NCBI GenBank assembly: GCA_031275285.1
Contig: JAISOY010000170.1
Location: forward strand, 1 to 51,915
From: Bacteroidales bacterium
Lineage (GTDB): Bacteria; Bacteroidota; Bacteroidia; Bacteroidales; UBA4181
Direction of reading: 5' to 3'
Length of the DNA stretch: 51,915 bases
A model generated the notes under the pieces. That model did not search any database. It was given only the letters and a program-made list of their open reading frames with translations, and was not told where the DNA came from. Position numbers and translations under genes: made by a program. This document shows, in pieces, positions 1-8,814 of this stretch; position 1 is the first letter of the stretch, and every line of letters begins with the position of its first letter.

Positions 1-605
1 ATACTTCCGGTTACATTTACCTGCAAACGGGTATCAAAATCAAACGTGGTGTTTTTCCGGGCACTTTCACTTAAATTTGGGTTTTCGGTCCGTGTGGTGT
101 TCAGGCCGAATATCAGTTCCGCAGATCCCTGCGGTACAATACTGATTACGTTCGTTCCGAAAATACGGTCAAAAGCCTCTCCTCCAAAAGTGAACTGAGG
201 GATAAATCCGGTTCCTCCGGTTGATTCCCCATGTATAGAACCTTTGGAATGACCTTCCCAGTTCAATTTTTTCTGTTCCGTCATTTTCTGGTTCAGAAAA
301 TCAGAACGGTTCATAGAGTAAGGTACCGAATTATTCAAATCTCCCACCTTTTGCCTGAATACATACCGGTCCTGAACAGGATCATATTCTGCTTCATATT
401 TTACATTTGGCGGGGTCTTAAGGAATAATCCGCCTCCTGAGGAAGGATAAAAATAGGGGTTGGGATCCGGTTGGGGAAAACGATATTCAAGCGGTGTCAA
501 CTGGTTTTCCGACCTGCCGGTCTGGGCAAATAAAAAGCTGTTGCAGAGAAGTATCCCGCAGCAGATCAACCAGAATATATGTGTATAATAAGTTTTTATA
601 GCCAA
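1..605 (-). CDS. sprA: SprA, T9SS outer membrane translocon protein (5' part only)
   Basis: This is the N-terminal ~201 residues of SprA, the giant outer membrane barrel that forms the translocon of the type IX secretion system; family members exceed 2000 residues and the rest lies left of the window. Translating the reverse strand gives a signal peptide ending in FLFAQ, then a proline-rich stretch, the motif YEAEYDPVQDRYVF and the family hallmark PQGSAELIFGLN followed by TTFDFDTRLQVNVTG. No ATG lies between the upstream in-frame stop and the signal peptide, so TTG at 605 is the likely start. It follows ruvA by 62 bases on the same strand, a neighbourhood known for sprA in Bacteroidota. It fits with the T9SS sorting tail on the CotH protein at 37082-39106. 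The family call is firm; the start codon is inferred. Confidence 0.9.
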   Translation of the reverse strand, partial: MAIKTYYTHIFWLICCGILLCNSFLFAQTGRSENQLTPLEYRFPQPDPNPYFYPSSGGGLFLKTPPNVKYEAEYDPVQDRYVFRQKVGDLNNSVPYSMNRSDFLNQKMTEQKKLNWEGHSKGSIHGESTGGTGFIPQFTFGGEAFDRIFGTNVISIVPQGSAELIFGLNTTRTENPNLSESARKNTTFDFDTRLQVNVTGS

Positions 606-667
606 CCAATTGTTTTACAGTGCATCTTCAATGATAGAAAATCAAATATGATCAAAATCCGAAGCCA

Positions 668-1264
668 TCATATGCCCACTTTTAAAGCTTCTTTAATCAG
701 GTTTTCAACTGTTACAGAAGGATTAGCGGCAATAATTTTATCGAGGATTTTTTCAACGGATGCTTTCGTGAAACCTAAATTAACTAAAGCAGATAACGCT
801 TCTTCCTTCGAAGTATTGTTTGAGATCAAAAATTTATCTTCCGCGATGATGGCTGCTCCGATTTTATCTTTCAGATCAACAATAATCCTCTGTGCCGTTT
901 TCAGGCCAATTCCTTTTACATTTTTCAATACATTCGCATTTCCTTCCGAAATAGCTTTCTGCAATTCAGCGGGAGAGAGAGAGGATAAGATCATACGTGC
1001 AGTTCCGGCGCCCACTCCTGAAACAGTGATCAGTAAACGAAACAATGAACGTTCCTGTTTCTCAAAGAATCCGTAAAATAATTGAGCATCTTCTCGTACA
1101 ACGTGATGTAAATATAATTTACACATGGTTGCCGTTCCCAATGAAGGTTGTAGCGCAGTATATGTATTCAGTGAAATGCTTACCAGGTATCCAATGCCAC
1201 CGACCTGTACCGTTGCTGAAATCGGATCTAATTCCACTAAACGGCCTTCTAGAAAATCGTACAT
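668..1264 (-). CDS. ruvA: Holliday junction branch migration protein RuvA
   Basis: RuvA binds four-way Holliday junctions and loads the RuvB motor for branch migration during recombinational repair. The 198-residue product has the usual family length: an N-terminal OB-fold (about 1-65, starting MYDFLEGRLVELDP), two helix-hairpin-helix motifs (VSGVGAGTARMIL near 81 and VKGIGLKTAQRII near 116) and a C-terminal three-helix domain (about 150-198) that contacts RuvB. The ATG at 1264 is the first plausible start. A -7 box lies 28 bases upstream. sprA follows on the same strand and is probably co-transcribed. ruvB is not in this window. Nothing looks broken. Confidence 0.98.
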   Translation of the reverse strand: MYDFLEGRLVELDPISATVQVGGIGYLVSISLNTYTALQPSLGTATMCKLYLHHVVREDAQLFYGFFEKQERSLFRLLITVSGVGAGTARMILSSLSPAELQKAISEGNANVLKNVKGIGLKTAQRIIVDLKDKIGAAIIAEDKFLISNNTSKEEALSALVNLGFTKASVEKILDKIIAANPSVTVENLIKEALKVGI

Positions 1265-1291
1265 CTGTTTGCTTTATATTGAAAATATCGG

Positions 1292-1299
1292 CAAAAGTA
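1292..1299 (-). promoter_or_regulatory. -7 box of ruvA promoter
   Basis: On the minus strand this reads TACTTTTG, matching the Bacteroidota -7 consensus TAnnTTTG, 28 bases before the ruvA ATG. No clear -33 TTTG is seen. Confidence 0.5.
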
Positions 1300-1381
1300 T
1301 ATAAAAATATTGAATGATAGAAAAATAGAGCATTAGAAGAATCATTTTCCTTAGGGATATAACGCCATCATATTTTATCAT

Positions 1382-1413
1382 AAAGGATTGCATAAAAACT
1401 TACACAATCCTTT
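1382..1413 (-). terminator. Possible terminator of the tricorn-like protease gene
   Basis: Perfect 9-bp inverted repeat (AAAGGATTG at 1382-1390, CAATCCTTT at 1405-1413) with a 14-base loop, 35 bases after the stop of the protease gene. The T tract on the minus strand is weak, so this may be only a stem-loop. Confidence 0.4.
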
Positions 1414-1447
1414 CTGTTATTTCTTATAATATTACGTTCGGGTCTGT

Positions 1448-4400
1448 CTATTTACTTTTATCCGGTGGTGAAGGAATAGAAGGAAGAGGAGTATAGCTCT
1501 TCAGTTCTTCCAGGATTACTTCGATGGCCTTATTCAACTGCTCATCCATACCGGCATATTCCCTTGCAGGGTCATTGTCTATAACGATATCGGGATCAAC
1601 ACCATAGCCTTCGATGATCCACTCGCTCACATCCGATGAATAGGAAGCATATTCCGGCTTTCTCAGATCGGTACCGTCCACAAAAGGTAAAGATCCCCGG
1701 ATACCGACCACTCCTCCCCAGCTTCTTGTTCCTACCACTTTTCCCAACTGATGTTTTTTGAAAGCATAGGGGAAAAGATCGCCGTCAGATGCCGAATACT
1801 GATTGATCAGCAGTACTTTTGGACCTATCATCATTTGTGCAGGAGTTTGCGAGGGAACCATTACGTTTCTGGCCATATTTGCGCGGGTTACTTCACGGGA
1901 CAGCCGTTCAATGATCATGGGAGAAACATTTCCGCCTCCATTGCCACGGTCATCGATGATCAGGGCTTTTTTATCCAATTGAGGGTAGAAATACTTGACA
2001 AATTCATTCAGTCCGTCAGCGCCCATATCCGGGACATGTATGTATCCGACCTGTCCGTTCGTTGCCTGGCTCACCTTGCGGATGTTATTTTGTACCCAAT
2101 TGTAGTAATAGAGATTCGACTCATTATCAACAGGGATGACAATGACTTTACGGCTTCCCGAGAGTGCCGGCCGGCTGTTCAGTTGCAGTTCGACCTGTCT
2201 GTCGGCCATTCCTACCAAACATTGGTAGATGTCTGAAACATCGGCCAATGATTGTCCGTTTACAGCAACAATAAATTCTCCGGCTTTGGCATTTACACCC
2301 ATTTCCGTTAACGGTGAACGGAGCGACCTGCTCCAGTTGGCTCCTTCAAGGATCGAATCGATCCTGAAAAATCCTGACCCATCTTTACTGATTTTAGCTC
2401 CCAATAGTCCCATGGGAATTTTTGGAGCCTGAATGCGCTCACCACCATTGATATAAGCATGTCCGACATTCAATTCCCCGATCATTTCCCCGATCAGGTA
2501 ATTTACATCATCTTTGGTTTTGGCAAATGGTAATAATACCGCATATTTATCGTGCATCGCTTTCCAGTCAACACCATGCATGTTTGCTACATAGAAGAAG
2601 TCGCGCATCTGCCTCCAACATTCGTCATAGATCTGTTTCCATTCCGCCTGTTTATCTACAGTGATCTTCAGGCCACTCAGATCCACTTTCTCATCCAGGC
2701 TGATCCGGGAACCGGGTACATCGATCACCCAGCAGTCACTTCCCCTGCGGACAAGCATTTTATTCCCTTCCGAAGAAATAAGATAACTAACGCCTTGTCC
2801 TAACTCTGTTTCCTTCTGCTTTTCGAGATCATATGCATAAAATCCGGAAGAGCGGTTATAATAGAGTTTGTTATTCAGGTATTGCAGGTTCCAATAACGA
2901 TCAGCCGGAACAGGCAATGTGAAGATCCGGTCGACCATTCCCGCCGTATCTATTTTGGTAAGAGCAGTCTCTTTTTTGGGAGCTGGATCTTCTTTTTTTC
3001 CTTTTTTCTTGTCGTCTGCTTTTTGTTCCTCTTTTTTTATTTTCACTTCGTCATTTACCGGAGCAAAGGGACTGGGCGTATCGTTGGACAATGTAACCGC
3101 ATAGATACGGCTCATTTTCTGGTAAGCTGTATTCCATTCAACGTCGCTGTACATAGGGTTAAAATCCCGGTTAGATACAAAAAACAGATATTTTCCGTCG
3201 CGGCTAAAAGCCGGTGAGGATGATTTGTACCACAAGTCTGTTACAGCTGTTTTCCGGCCATCAGCAGTATTGTATAGCCATATACGGCCAAAACTGTTGT
3301 TGGCGGTTTCGGTATATACTACCCAGCGGCTGTCAGGCGACCAGGCAAACTGACTATATTCCCATTTGGAAGATTGTGCTATCTGGCTTACTTTTTTAGT
3401 GGCAATATCCACATACTGTAACCGCATTTTTTTGTCGTTCCATAATATTTTCTTACTATCCGGCGACCAGCTAATACCGAATTTATAGGTGTCGGCTCCC
3501 TGGGTCAGCTGAATAGCGGGTTCACTTCCATCCTGTTTCTGGATGTAAATTTCATATTCTCCGCTCCGGTCGCTCAGGTATGCCAGCCATTGTCCGTCCG
3601 GCGACCATTCAACCTCACGGTCGTGGGCTCCGGAAGAGTTGGTTAAATTACGGGTAATGCCCGATTTGGCAGGAACCGTAAAGATTTCTCCATGAGAACT
3701 TACGGCTAATCGTTTGCCATCAGGAGAGATCGATACCGAACGTATTTCCCTGGAAACATCCTTCAGTTGATTGCGCCCGGCATATCCGTCATCATTGATC
3801 CGTATGTTGATTTTGTCTGAGCGGCGGGTTTTGACATCAAAAGAGTAAATATCGCCTCCGTTTTCATAGACGATCCGATTGTCTCCGGCCGATGGGAACT
3901 TTATATCATATAATGTATGATTGGTTACCTTATCGGTTTGCTGTGTTTTGACATTGTATACAAAAAGATTGGCAGTACGGTCTCTTTCTGATACAAAAAA
4001 TACCTCATCGCCAAACCACATAGGAAAAATATCCTGTGCATCATTCTCTGTAATATTTTTGGTTTCTTTGGTCGCAAAATCATAGATCCAGATATCATCG
4101 GCCATTCCACCCTTATAATATTTCCAGGTACGGAATTCCCGGAATACACGGTTGAAAGCCAGTTTACTGCCATCTGCAGAAAAAGAACACCAACTTCCTG
4201 TAGGTAACGGAAGTTCGGTAGACATTCCTCCGGCAGAAGGAACGGAAAATAACTGGCCTACAAAAGCATTAAATGATTGCTTGCGCGAACGATAGATCAC
4301 ATTTTTTCCATCCGGAGTCCATCCCATGACGATATTGTTGGGACCCATACGGTCTGAGACATCATCCCGTGACAAGGTGGCCGTGTACGTTAATCGCCTG

Positions 4401-4693
4401 GGCTCGCCTCCTGTCGCCGGCATCACATATACTTCCGTATTTCCGTCATAATTAGCGGTAAAAGCAATTTGTGATCCGTCGGGAGAGAACCGGGCAAACA
4501 TTTCAAAACCCGGTGCATTGGTCAATTTTCTGGCTTCCCCTCCGGAAGTACCGGCCGTATACAAGTCTCCGGCATAAGTAAATACCAGCTGATTTCCATG
4601 AATGGCAGGAAAACGAAGTAAACGGGTTTCCTGTTGTGCCTGAACCCGAACAAGCAAACAAACAAATAGAACAATCAATAATGTCTTTTTCAT
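1448..4693 (-). CDS. Tricorn-like S41 family secreted peptidase
   Basis: A 1081-residue exported serine protease of the tricorn/S41 type, expected to cut peptides in the periplasm or at the surface. Start chosen at the ATG of MKKTLLIVLFVCLL, which gives a clean signal peptide ending in VQAQQ; the longer reading adds 21 residues that would disrupt it. About residues 25-560 are a string of WD40-like/PD40 beta-propeller repeats (recurring FSPDG, WSPDS, WTPDG). A very lysine-rich linker (around 570-600, KKKGKKEDPAPKKE) follows, then the tricorn C1-type bundle, a PDZ domain (about 800-870) and the S41 catalytic domain with LIIDDRGNGGG and the nucleophile serine in YSASDGD. It is monocistronic and preceded by an array of three promoter-like repeats (4732-4885). 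Substrate is not predictable. Confidence 0.93.
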   Translation of the reverse strand: MKKTLLIVLFVCLLVRVQAQQETRLLRFPAIHGNQLVFTYAGDLYTAGTSGGEARKLTNAPGFEMFARFSPDGSQIAFTANYDGNTEVYVMPATGGEPRRLTYTATLSRDDVSDRMGPNNIVMGWTPDGKNVIYRSRKQSFNAFVGQLFSVPSAGGMSTELPLPTGSWCSFSADGSKLAFNRVFREFRTWKYYKGGMADDIWIYDFATKETKNITENDAQDIFPMWFGDEVFFVSERDRTANLFVYNVKTQQTDKVTNHTLYDIKFPSAGDNRIVYENGGDIYSFDVKTRRSDKINIRINDDGYAGRNQLKDVSREIRSVSISPDGKRLAVSSHGEIFTVPAKSGITRNLTNSSGAHDREVEWSPDGQWLAYLSDRSGEYEIYIQKQDGSEPAIQLTQGADTYKFGISWSPDSKKILWNDKKMRLQYVDIATKKVSQIAQSSKWEYSQFAWSPDSRWVVYTETANNSFGRIWLYNTADGRKTAVTDLWYKSSSPAFSRDGKYLFFVSNRDFNPMYSDVEWNTAYQKMSRIYAVTLSNDTPSPFAPVNDEVKIKKEEQKADDKKKGKKEDPAPKKETALTKIDTAGMVDRIFTLPVPADRYWNLQYLNNKLYYNRSSGFYAYDLEKQKETELGQGVSYLISSEGNKMLVRRGSDCWVIDVPGSRISLDEKVDLSGLKITVDKQAEWKQIYDECWRQMRDFFYVANMHGVDWKAMHDKYAVLLPFAKTKDDVNYLIGEMIGELNVGHAYINGGERIQAPKIPMGLLGAKISKDGSGFFRIDSILEGANWSRSLRSPLTEMGVNAKAGEFIVAVNGQSLADVSDIYQCLVGMADRQVELQLNSRPALSGSRKVIVIPVDNESNLYYYNWVQNNIRKVSQATNGQVGYIHVPDMGADGLNEFVKYFYPQLDKKALIIDDRGNGGGNVSPMIIERLSREVTRANMARNVMVPSQTPAQMMIGPKVLLINQYSASDGDLFPYAFKKHQLGKVVGTRSWGGVVGIRGSLPFVDGTDLRKPEYASYSSDVSEWIIEGYGVDPDIVIDNDPAREYAGMDEQLNKAIEVILEELKSYTPLPSIPSPPDKSK

Positions 4694-4731
4694 GAGTAAT
4701 ATAATGTATATGATATATGAAAATATGGATA

Positions 4732-4891
4732 CAAATATAGTGAAAGGTGAGAGCAATTGTAGAAAGTTTGTTTCGAAAAATTGCCGAACCGCATCCTATA
4801 TTCTACAAATATAGTGAAAGTCGAGAGGCAAAATCAAGCTTGCTTGAAATTTTGTCCAAGGCGCATCCTATATTCTACAAATATAGTGAAA
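4732..4891 (-). repeat. Three-copy tandem repeat carrying promoter-like boxes
   Basis: Three imperfect copies, with periods of 74 and 72 bases, each contain TATATTTG on the minus strand (plus-strand positions 4732-4739, 4806-4813 and 4878-4885) preceded by TTTCAC. This matches the Bacteroidota -7 box TAnnTTTG. The middle copy has TTTTG 15 bases upstream as a possible -33 box. The two upstream copies also share GAATATAGGATGC. The nearest box would start a transcript about 30 bases before the protease ATG. Confidence 0.65.
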
Positions 4892-4950
4892 AAATAATAT
4901 AGATTACCGCAAAAGAAATGAAACAAACCTCGGTATTACTATTTCTGATC

Positions 4951-5664
4951 TTACACTGATTTACCCTTCATAAACTCTTCAAAGAAAGTATCCCGATAAA
5001 AATTCCCGATAGCGATTTCATGATTTTTGATGAAAACATCGTTGTTGTCAAAGGAATCGATATGGTTTTTATTGACGATATATGACCTGTTAATTCGCAG
5101 GAATGTATTCTTAGGGAGCAGGTCATGTATATTTTTCACATTCATGCGGGTAATGATGCGTTGCTCGTTCATTTGGATAATTACATAGTCTTTCAGCCCT
5201 TCGATAAAAAGGATATCTTTCAGGTTTACTTTGAAAAAACGCCTGTCGGATTTGACAAAGATACATTCACCTTCTACATTCTCCACACTCTTTTTTTCCT
5301 CGTCCAATAAGAGTGAATGGTAAGTAATAGCCTTATCCACTGCTTTACGGAATTTAGCAGCATCAATCGGTTTTACCAGATAGTCGATAGCGTCGACCTC
5401 GTAACTGTCAAGCGCATACTCCGAATAAGCCGTTGTAAAAATGATCAGTGTATGTTTCGGTATGCTCCGTGCAAACTCTATCCCGTTTATCCCAGGCATC
5501 TGAATGTCCAGAAATATTAAATCGACATCTGTTGTTTGTATATATTGGGAAGCCGTTTCCGCACTGTTGAAACTATCTAACAGTTCCAGTTGAGAGATCT
5601 GGTCGACTAATCTCTTTATTCCTTTGCGAGCAATCGGCTCGTCGTCTACTATAATGCATTTCAT
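4951..5664 (-). CDS. LytTR family response regulator
   Basis: A 237-residue two-component response regulator. Residues 1-115 form a receiver domain with the acidic pocket D7/D8, phosphoacceptor D53 in FLDIQMPG, T77 and K98 in VKPID, so it should accept phosphate. Residues about 130-235 form a LytTR DNA-binding domain (IFVKSDRRFFKVNLKDILFIEG, then RINRSYIVN). Its start overlaps the end of the upstream kinase gene by four bases (ATGA), so the two are translationally coupled. Its phosphodonor should be the intact kinase at 5661-6722. Targets are not evident; LytTR regulators usually bind pairs of 9-bp direct repeats and I found no clear pair here. Confidence 0.95.
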   Translation of the reverse strand: MKCIIVDDEPIARKGIKRLVDQISQLELLDSFNSAETASQYIQTTDVDLIFLDIQMPGINGIEFARSIPKHTLIIFTTAYSEYALDSYEVDAIDYLVKPIDAAKFRKAVDKAITYHSLLLDEEKKSVENVEGECIFVKSDRRFFKVNLKDILFIEGLKDYVIIQMNEQRIITRMNVKNIHDLLPKNTFLRINRSYIVNKNHIDSFDNNDVFIKNHEIAIGNFYRDTFFEEFMKGKSV

Positions 5665-6722
5665 AAATTTAATTCTAATTTTACTGTGTAGGTTGTCTCT
5701 GTTTCTGCTACATCCAACACATAGTTATTCTTAAATAATAAATCCAAACGGCGTTTGATATTTGTCAATCCCAATCCGCCTGCATCCCGTTTTACAGGTT
5801 TCACCGGCTTTGAATTCTCACATTCAAAAAATAAACAACCATTTTTCATTCGGAATATGAGGTGCACATACGATCTGTTTGTATCGAGATTGTGTTTTAC
5901 GGCATTCTCCACAAACGGGATAAAGAGTAACGGCGGTACTTCCACACCGTCAATACTTCCTTCTATATCAACCGTATATTCAAAATAGTCGCGGCGGACT
6001 TTCTCCAAATCAAGAAAATCGGAGAGGAAAGTAATATCGGCTTTCAAAGAAACGTTGTCCTGTATACTATCATTGAACTGATACTGTAACATATCATCCA
6101 GCTTATCCAATATATGCGAAGCCATTTTAGGGTCTTCATCCACCATGATATTGGCATTATTGATCATATTAAACAGGAAATGCGGATTGATCTGACTTTT
6201 GAGAAAGCTTAGTTCCGATTGGAATGTGGCGATCTGCAGGTTGTTTATATTCCGGTTACTTATTATCCATTGCTTAAATAACAGGAGTGTCGAAATTCCT
6301 CCCAGAAAAAGGAATATGGTACACATAGAGGATGCAATGCTCAGAAAAATGGCTATGCCGGAGGGTTGCTGATGGGTTACTGCTATATCATAAAAGAGTT
6401 CTTGTAATATGACGATGAGGAATAGTGCGAAAATTGTAAAAAGTACCACTGAGATTATATAGGCAAATACTTTGTTCTTCGCAAGGAACCGGGGAAACAA
6501 CACATAAGTGTTGACATATACCAGCATATTAAGAAACAGGAAATAGCTGATCCAACCATAAAAACGGTTGAGTGAAATATTCAGTTTATCGGGTGCATCG
6601 AAAAATATGCTGACAGAGATCGCCAGAATAACAACCTGCAATAAAATATGCCGGTGAACATGGTATTTATCGTCAATAAAGAATGAGGATATACCGTTTT
6701 TATGTCTTTTTAATCCCATCAT
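5661..6722 (-). CDS. LytS-type sensor histidine kinase (intact)
   Basis: A 353-residue inner membrane sensor kinase of the His_kinase (PF06580) family. Four hydrophobic segments (about 27-42, 56-75, 86-108 and 122-150) form the membrane sensor. The kinase core follows: phosphoacceptor H181 in QINPHFLFN, N-box FVENAVKHN near 270-278, and glycine-rich GGLGLTN near 315-321. All key residues are present. It is coupled to the response regulator downstream (4-base overlap) and to the degenerate kinase-like gene upstream (4-base overlap), so all three are one operon. The signal is unknown. Confidence 0.95.
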   Translation of the reverse strand: MMGLKRHKNGISSFFIDDKYHVHRHILLQVVILAISVSIFFDAPDKLNISLNRFYGWISYFLFLNMLVYVNTYVLFPRFLAKNKVFAYIISVVLFTIFALFLIVILQELFYDIAVTHQQPSGIAIFLSIASSMCTIFLFLGGISTLLLFKQWIISNRNINNLQIATFQSELSFLKSQINPHFLFNMINNANIMVDEDPKMASHILDKLDDMLQYQFNDSIQDNVSLKADITFLSDFLDLEKVRRDYFEYTVDIEGSIDGVEVPPLLFIPFVENAVKHNLDTNRSYVHLIFRMKNGCLFFECENSKPVKPVKRDAGGLGLTNIKRRLDLLFKNNYVLDVAETETTYTVKLELNL

Positions 6723-7756
6723 TCCGTTATATCTATTTTAAGTTCCACCATTTCCGGGTTTAATGCCCATGTGTATTTATCAGGATATTGCAACTCTAAC
6801 CGTTGTCTCACCAAAGAAAATACGTCCTCATTCAAAGGTTTTTTATTGTCCGGTTTACAGGTAAAAGTGAGTGTCCGGCTTTCGAGTTTGAATGACAGAT
6901 CCAACAGGGTGTTATCCGTAATTATACATTGAACAATGGATATAAAGAGCATCGGCGCAACGAAAGTATTGTTTATATCTCCTTCGGTGTGAATACAATA
7001 TTTAATGCCGGGATTGTTCTTTTGCTCTAACTCGATAAATTTGGTCAGGAAATTTATTTCAGATTTAAGTAAAATTTTCTCCCTGCCCGCATCATATAGC
7101 TGGTATCTTAATAATTGTCCCAGTTGCATCAACATACCGGAGGTTTTCTGCGGATCTGATTCTGTCGAAGCGGAGGCGTTGCGAAGTGTTTTGGATAAAA
7201 ACACAGGGGTGATTTGTCCTTTCAGTTTATTCAACTCCGATCGGATATGTTCTCCTTCTAATCTGGCTACCTGCTGGTTTCCTGTTAACCACTTACGGAA
7301 CAACATAATTATTGAGATCCCGCAAAAACAAATAGCTGTGATCACTGAAGCCGATAAATTATCGACCAAAATAAGCGGATTACTGTACGACGTGATCCGG
7401 TGCGGCAAATCCAAAGCGTTACGGACCCAATATTCCCCTGCCAGGGATAGCGTTGGCAGTAAAAATACAATGATGCACAGGACTATTATATAAGTGATGT
7501 ACTTGTTTTTTAGAAGAAACCTGGGTGTCAGGTAAAAATAATTAAAGTACATGGCAATCAGGTACAGTGTAAATGATGAAAAGCAAATAAGATAGATGTG
7601 GTTGCCCAAAACAGACTGGCTGTCCTGATAAGCAATGAATACCTGATTGAAAGTAATAATAGCCCCTACAAAAATGAAAATCAGGTGCCGCCAGATCCGG
7701 TATTTTGAACCGAACAGAAAAAGGGGCAAAAAACTATTTTCTTTTATCTGATTCAT
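6719..7756 (-). CDS. Degenerate LytS-type kinase (pseudo-histidine kinase)
   Basis: A 345-residue paralogue of the following kinase with the same build: four membrane segments in residues 20-153, then a His_kinase-like region. The catalytic signatures are lost. The phosphoacceptor motif INPHFLFN is here ITPVFLSK, putting V185 in place of the histidine; the N-box reads FISIVQCIITDN instead of FIPFVENAVKHN; the glycine-rich box is absent (DVFSLVRQRLEL). The frame is fully open and overlaps the intact kinase gene by four bases, so it looks maintained rather than decayed. It may be a heterodimer partner or a signal-sensing modulator of the intact kinase; that role is inferred. Confidence 0.88.
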   Translation of the reverse strand: MNQIKENSFLPLFLFGSKYRIWRHLIFIFVGAIITFNQVFIAYQDSQSVLGNHIYLICFSSFTLYLIAMYFNYFYLTPRFLLKNKYITYIIVLCIIVFLLPTLSLAGEYWVRNALDLPHRITSYSNPLILVDNLSASVITAICFCGISIIMLFRKWLTGNQQVARLEGEHIRSELNKLKGQITPVFLSKTLRNASASTESDPQKTSGMLMQLGQLLRYQLYDAGREKILLKSEINFLTKFIELEQKNNPGIKYCIHTEGDINNTFVAPMLFISIVQCIITDNTLLDLSFKLESRTLTFTCKPDNKKPLNEDVFSLVRQRLELQYPDKYTWALNPEMVELKIDITE

Positions 7757-7779
7757 TTTTCCTACGTAAATAAGATTGA

Positions 7780-7787
7780 CAAAGATA
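7780..7787 (-). promoter_or_regulatory. -7 box of the LytS/LytTR operon promoter
   Basis: Minus-strand TATCTTTG, a perfect TAnnTTTG box, 23 bases before the first gene. Just upstream, 7801-7824 has an interrupted inverted repeat (CCTATA and TATAGG with a 12-base spacer) that overlaps the -33 region and could be an operator. Confidence 0.6.
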
Positions 7788-8120
7788 CGTTAAAATCAAG
7801 CCTATACACTATATTGAATATAGGATTCTTCAATCGTCCGGGTTCAGTCGCTCCTGCTTTTCAGGCTGTATTCATGATCGAAAAGTGTTTTATTGATCAT
7901 CAATTCCGGTTCAAAAGTAGTTTCTAGAAGCAGGTTCCTGGATTTTATGATACGAACAGCTTCTTTTCTGCGACAGAATAGCCTGATTTGTATACAAGAA
8001 AGAATATGGGATTTTGTGAACTCCTGATTTCCTTCCTGCTGAACTATGAAATTGTGAAAAAGAGATTCTAGTTTCAAAAAACACACATGCTTCGTGATTT
8101 TATACCTGCTTAAGTGTCTT
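7788..8120. other. Intergenic stretch with no convincing gene
   Basis: Between the kinase operon promoter and the terminator of the next gene. An 80-codon minus-strand frame (7844-8086) is open but matches no family I know and has neither a promoter box nor a signal peptide, so I do not call it. It could be a decayed remnant. Confidence 0.4.
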
Positions 8121-8154
8121 ATTAAAAAGCCTTTGGATGATCTCCAAAGGCTTA
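8121..8154 (-). terminator. Rho-independent terminator of the beta-barrel gene
   Basis: Perfect 11-bp stem (AAGCCTTTGGA at 8127-8137 and its complement at 8143-8153) with a 5-base loop. On the minus strand it is followed by a T run. It lies 21 bases beyond the stop at 8175. Confidence 0.88.
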
Positions 8155-8174
8155 AGAACGAACACAGGGAATGC

Positions 8175-8777
8175 TTAAAAACAATAACCTATACCCAAAC
8201 TTATCGTTTGTGTATCTGCTCCCGACCTCTTGTTTTTGGAGCTTAAATCATATCCTAACTTGTATCCTGCATTAATGGATAATCCATTGTGTAACTCGTA
8301 GCCCACCATAATACCTCCACCCAAATACCAATGGCTCAATTCCAGTTTATTCGCACCTTCTTCCCAACCGGGCACTTTCTCTGTCTTTGAGTCAATGCTG
8401 AGCCCGTAACCGATATTAGGCCCCACACCGGCAAACAGTTTACCCCGGCCAACGTTGAACTGTCCTATCGCATATACCGGGATTTCTACCGAAGCATATT
8501 TGAATCTTATTTTTTCGTCAACAGTATTTATTTTCCTTTCCGTGTAACTGAACAGTAGTTCCGGTTGCAGGGAAAAGTGCTCTCCGAACCCGATTTTCAC
8601 AAAACCACCGAGTGAAGCTCCGGGTTTAAAGGAACTGCTGCTTTGTATGTTCGATACTTCCACATTGGTAAGATTTCCGATCAGTTTCACACCGAAAGAA
8701 GTGTTGGCTTGTGCATTTACAGTTAAGACGAATGTTGAACTAATTGCAAGAATTGCTGCTAAAATAATCCGTTTCAT
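8175..8777 (-). CDS. Outer membrane beta-barrel protein (OMP_b-brl type)
   Basis: A 200-residue exported protein: signal peptide MKRIILAAILAISSTFVLTVNA, then alternating amphipathic strands with glycine-rich turns (SFGVKLIGNLTNVEVS, PGASLGGFVKIGFG, LYAG-like GKLFAGVGPNIGYGLS) ending in an aromatic residue (GIGYCF), as outer membrane barrels do. Length and pattern fit the PorT/OMP_b-brl group of eight-stranded barrels common in Bacteroidota. The CPBP protease gene ends 37 bases upstream on the same strand, so they may be co-transcribed. The intergenic spacer holds two copies of TTTTTGAATTTTT. No specific function can be assigned. Confidence 0.85.
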   Translation of the reverse strand: MKRIILAAILAISSTFVLTVNAQANTSFGVKLIGNLTNVEVSNIQSSSSFKPGASLGGFVKIGFGEHFSLQPELLFSYTERKINTVDEKIRFKYASVEIPVYAIGQFNVGRGKLFAGVGPNIGYGLSIDSKTEKVPGWEEGANKLELSHWYLGGGIMVGYELHNGLSINAGYKLGYDLSSKNKRSGADTQTISLGIGYCF

Positions 8778-8814
8778 GATTTTTGAATTTTTATTGATTT
8801 TTGAATTTTTTTGT

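Noticed and set aside
579..1076. 165-codon plus-strand frame opposite ruvA
   Set aside because: Antisense to the clear ruvA reading with no domain or promoter.
2882..3217. 111-codon plus-strand frame rich in Phe and Ser
   Set aside because: It lies opposite the lysine-rich linker of the tricorn protease and is the mirror of that composition.
4732..4891. Tandem repeat considered as a CRISPR array
   Set aside because: Only three units, imperfect, with similar rather than unique spacers, and no cas genes; the promoter-box content explains it better.
7844..8086. 80-codon minus-strand reading frame
   Set aside because: No promoter, no recognisable domain and composition like spacer DNA.
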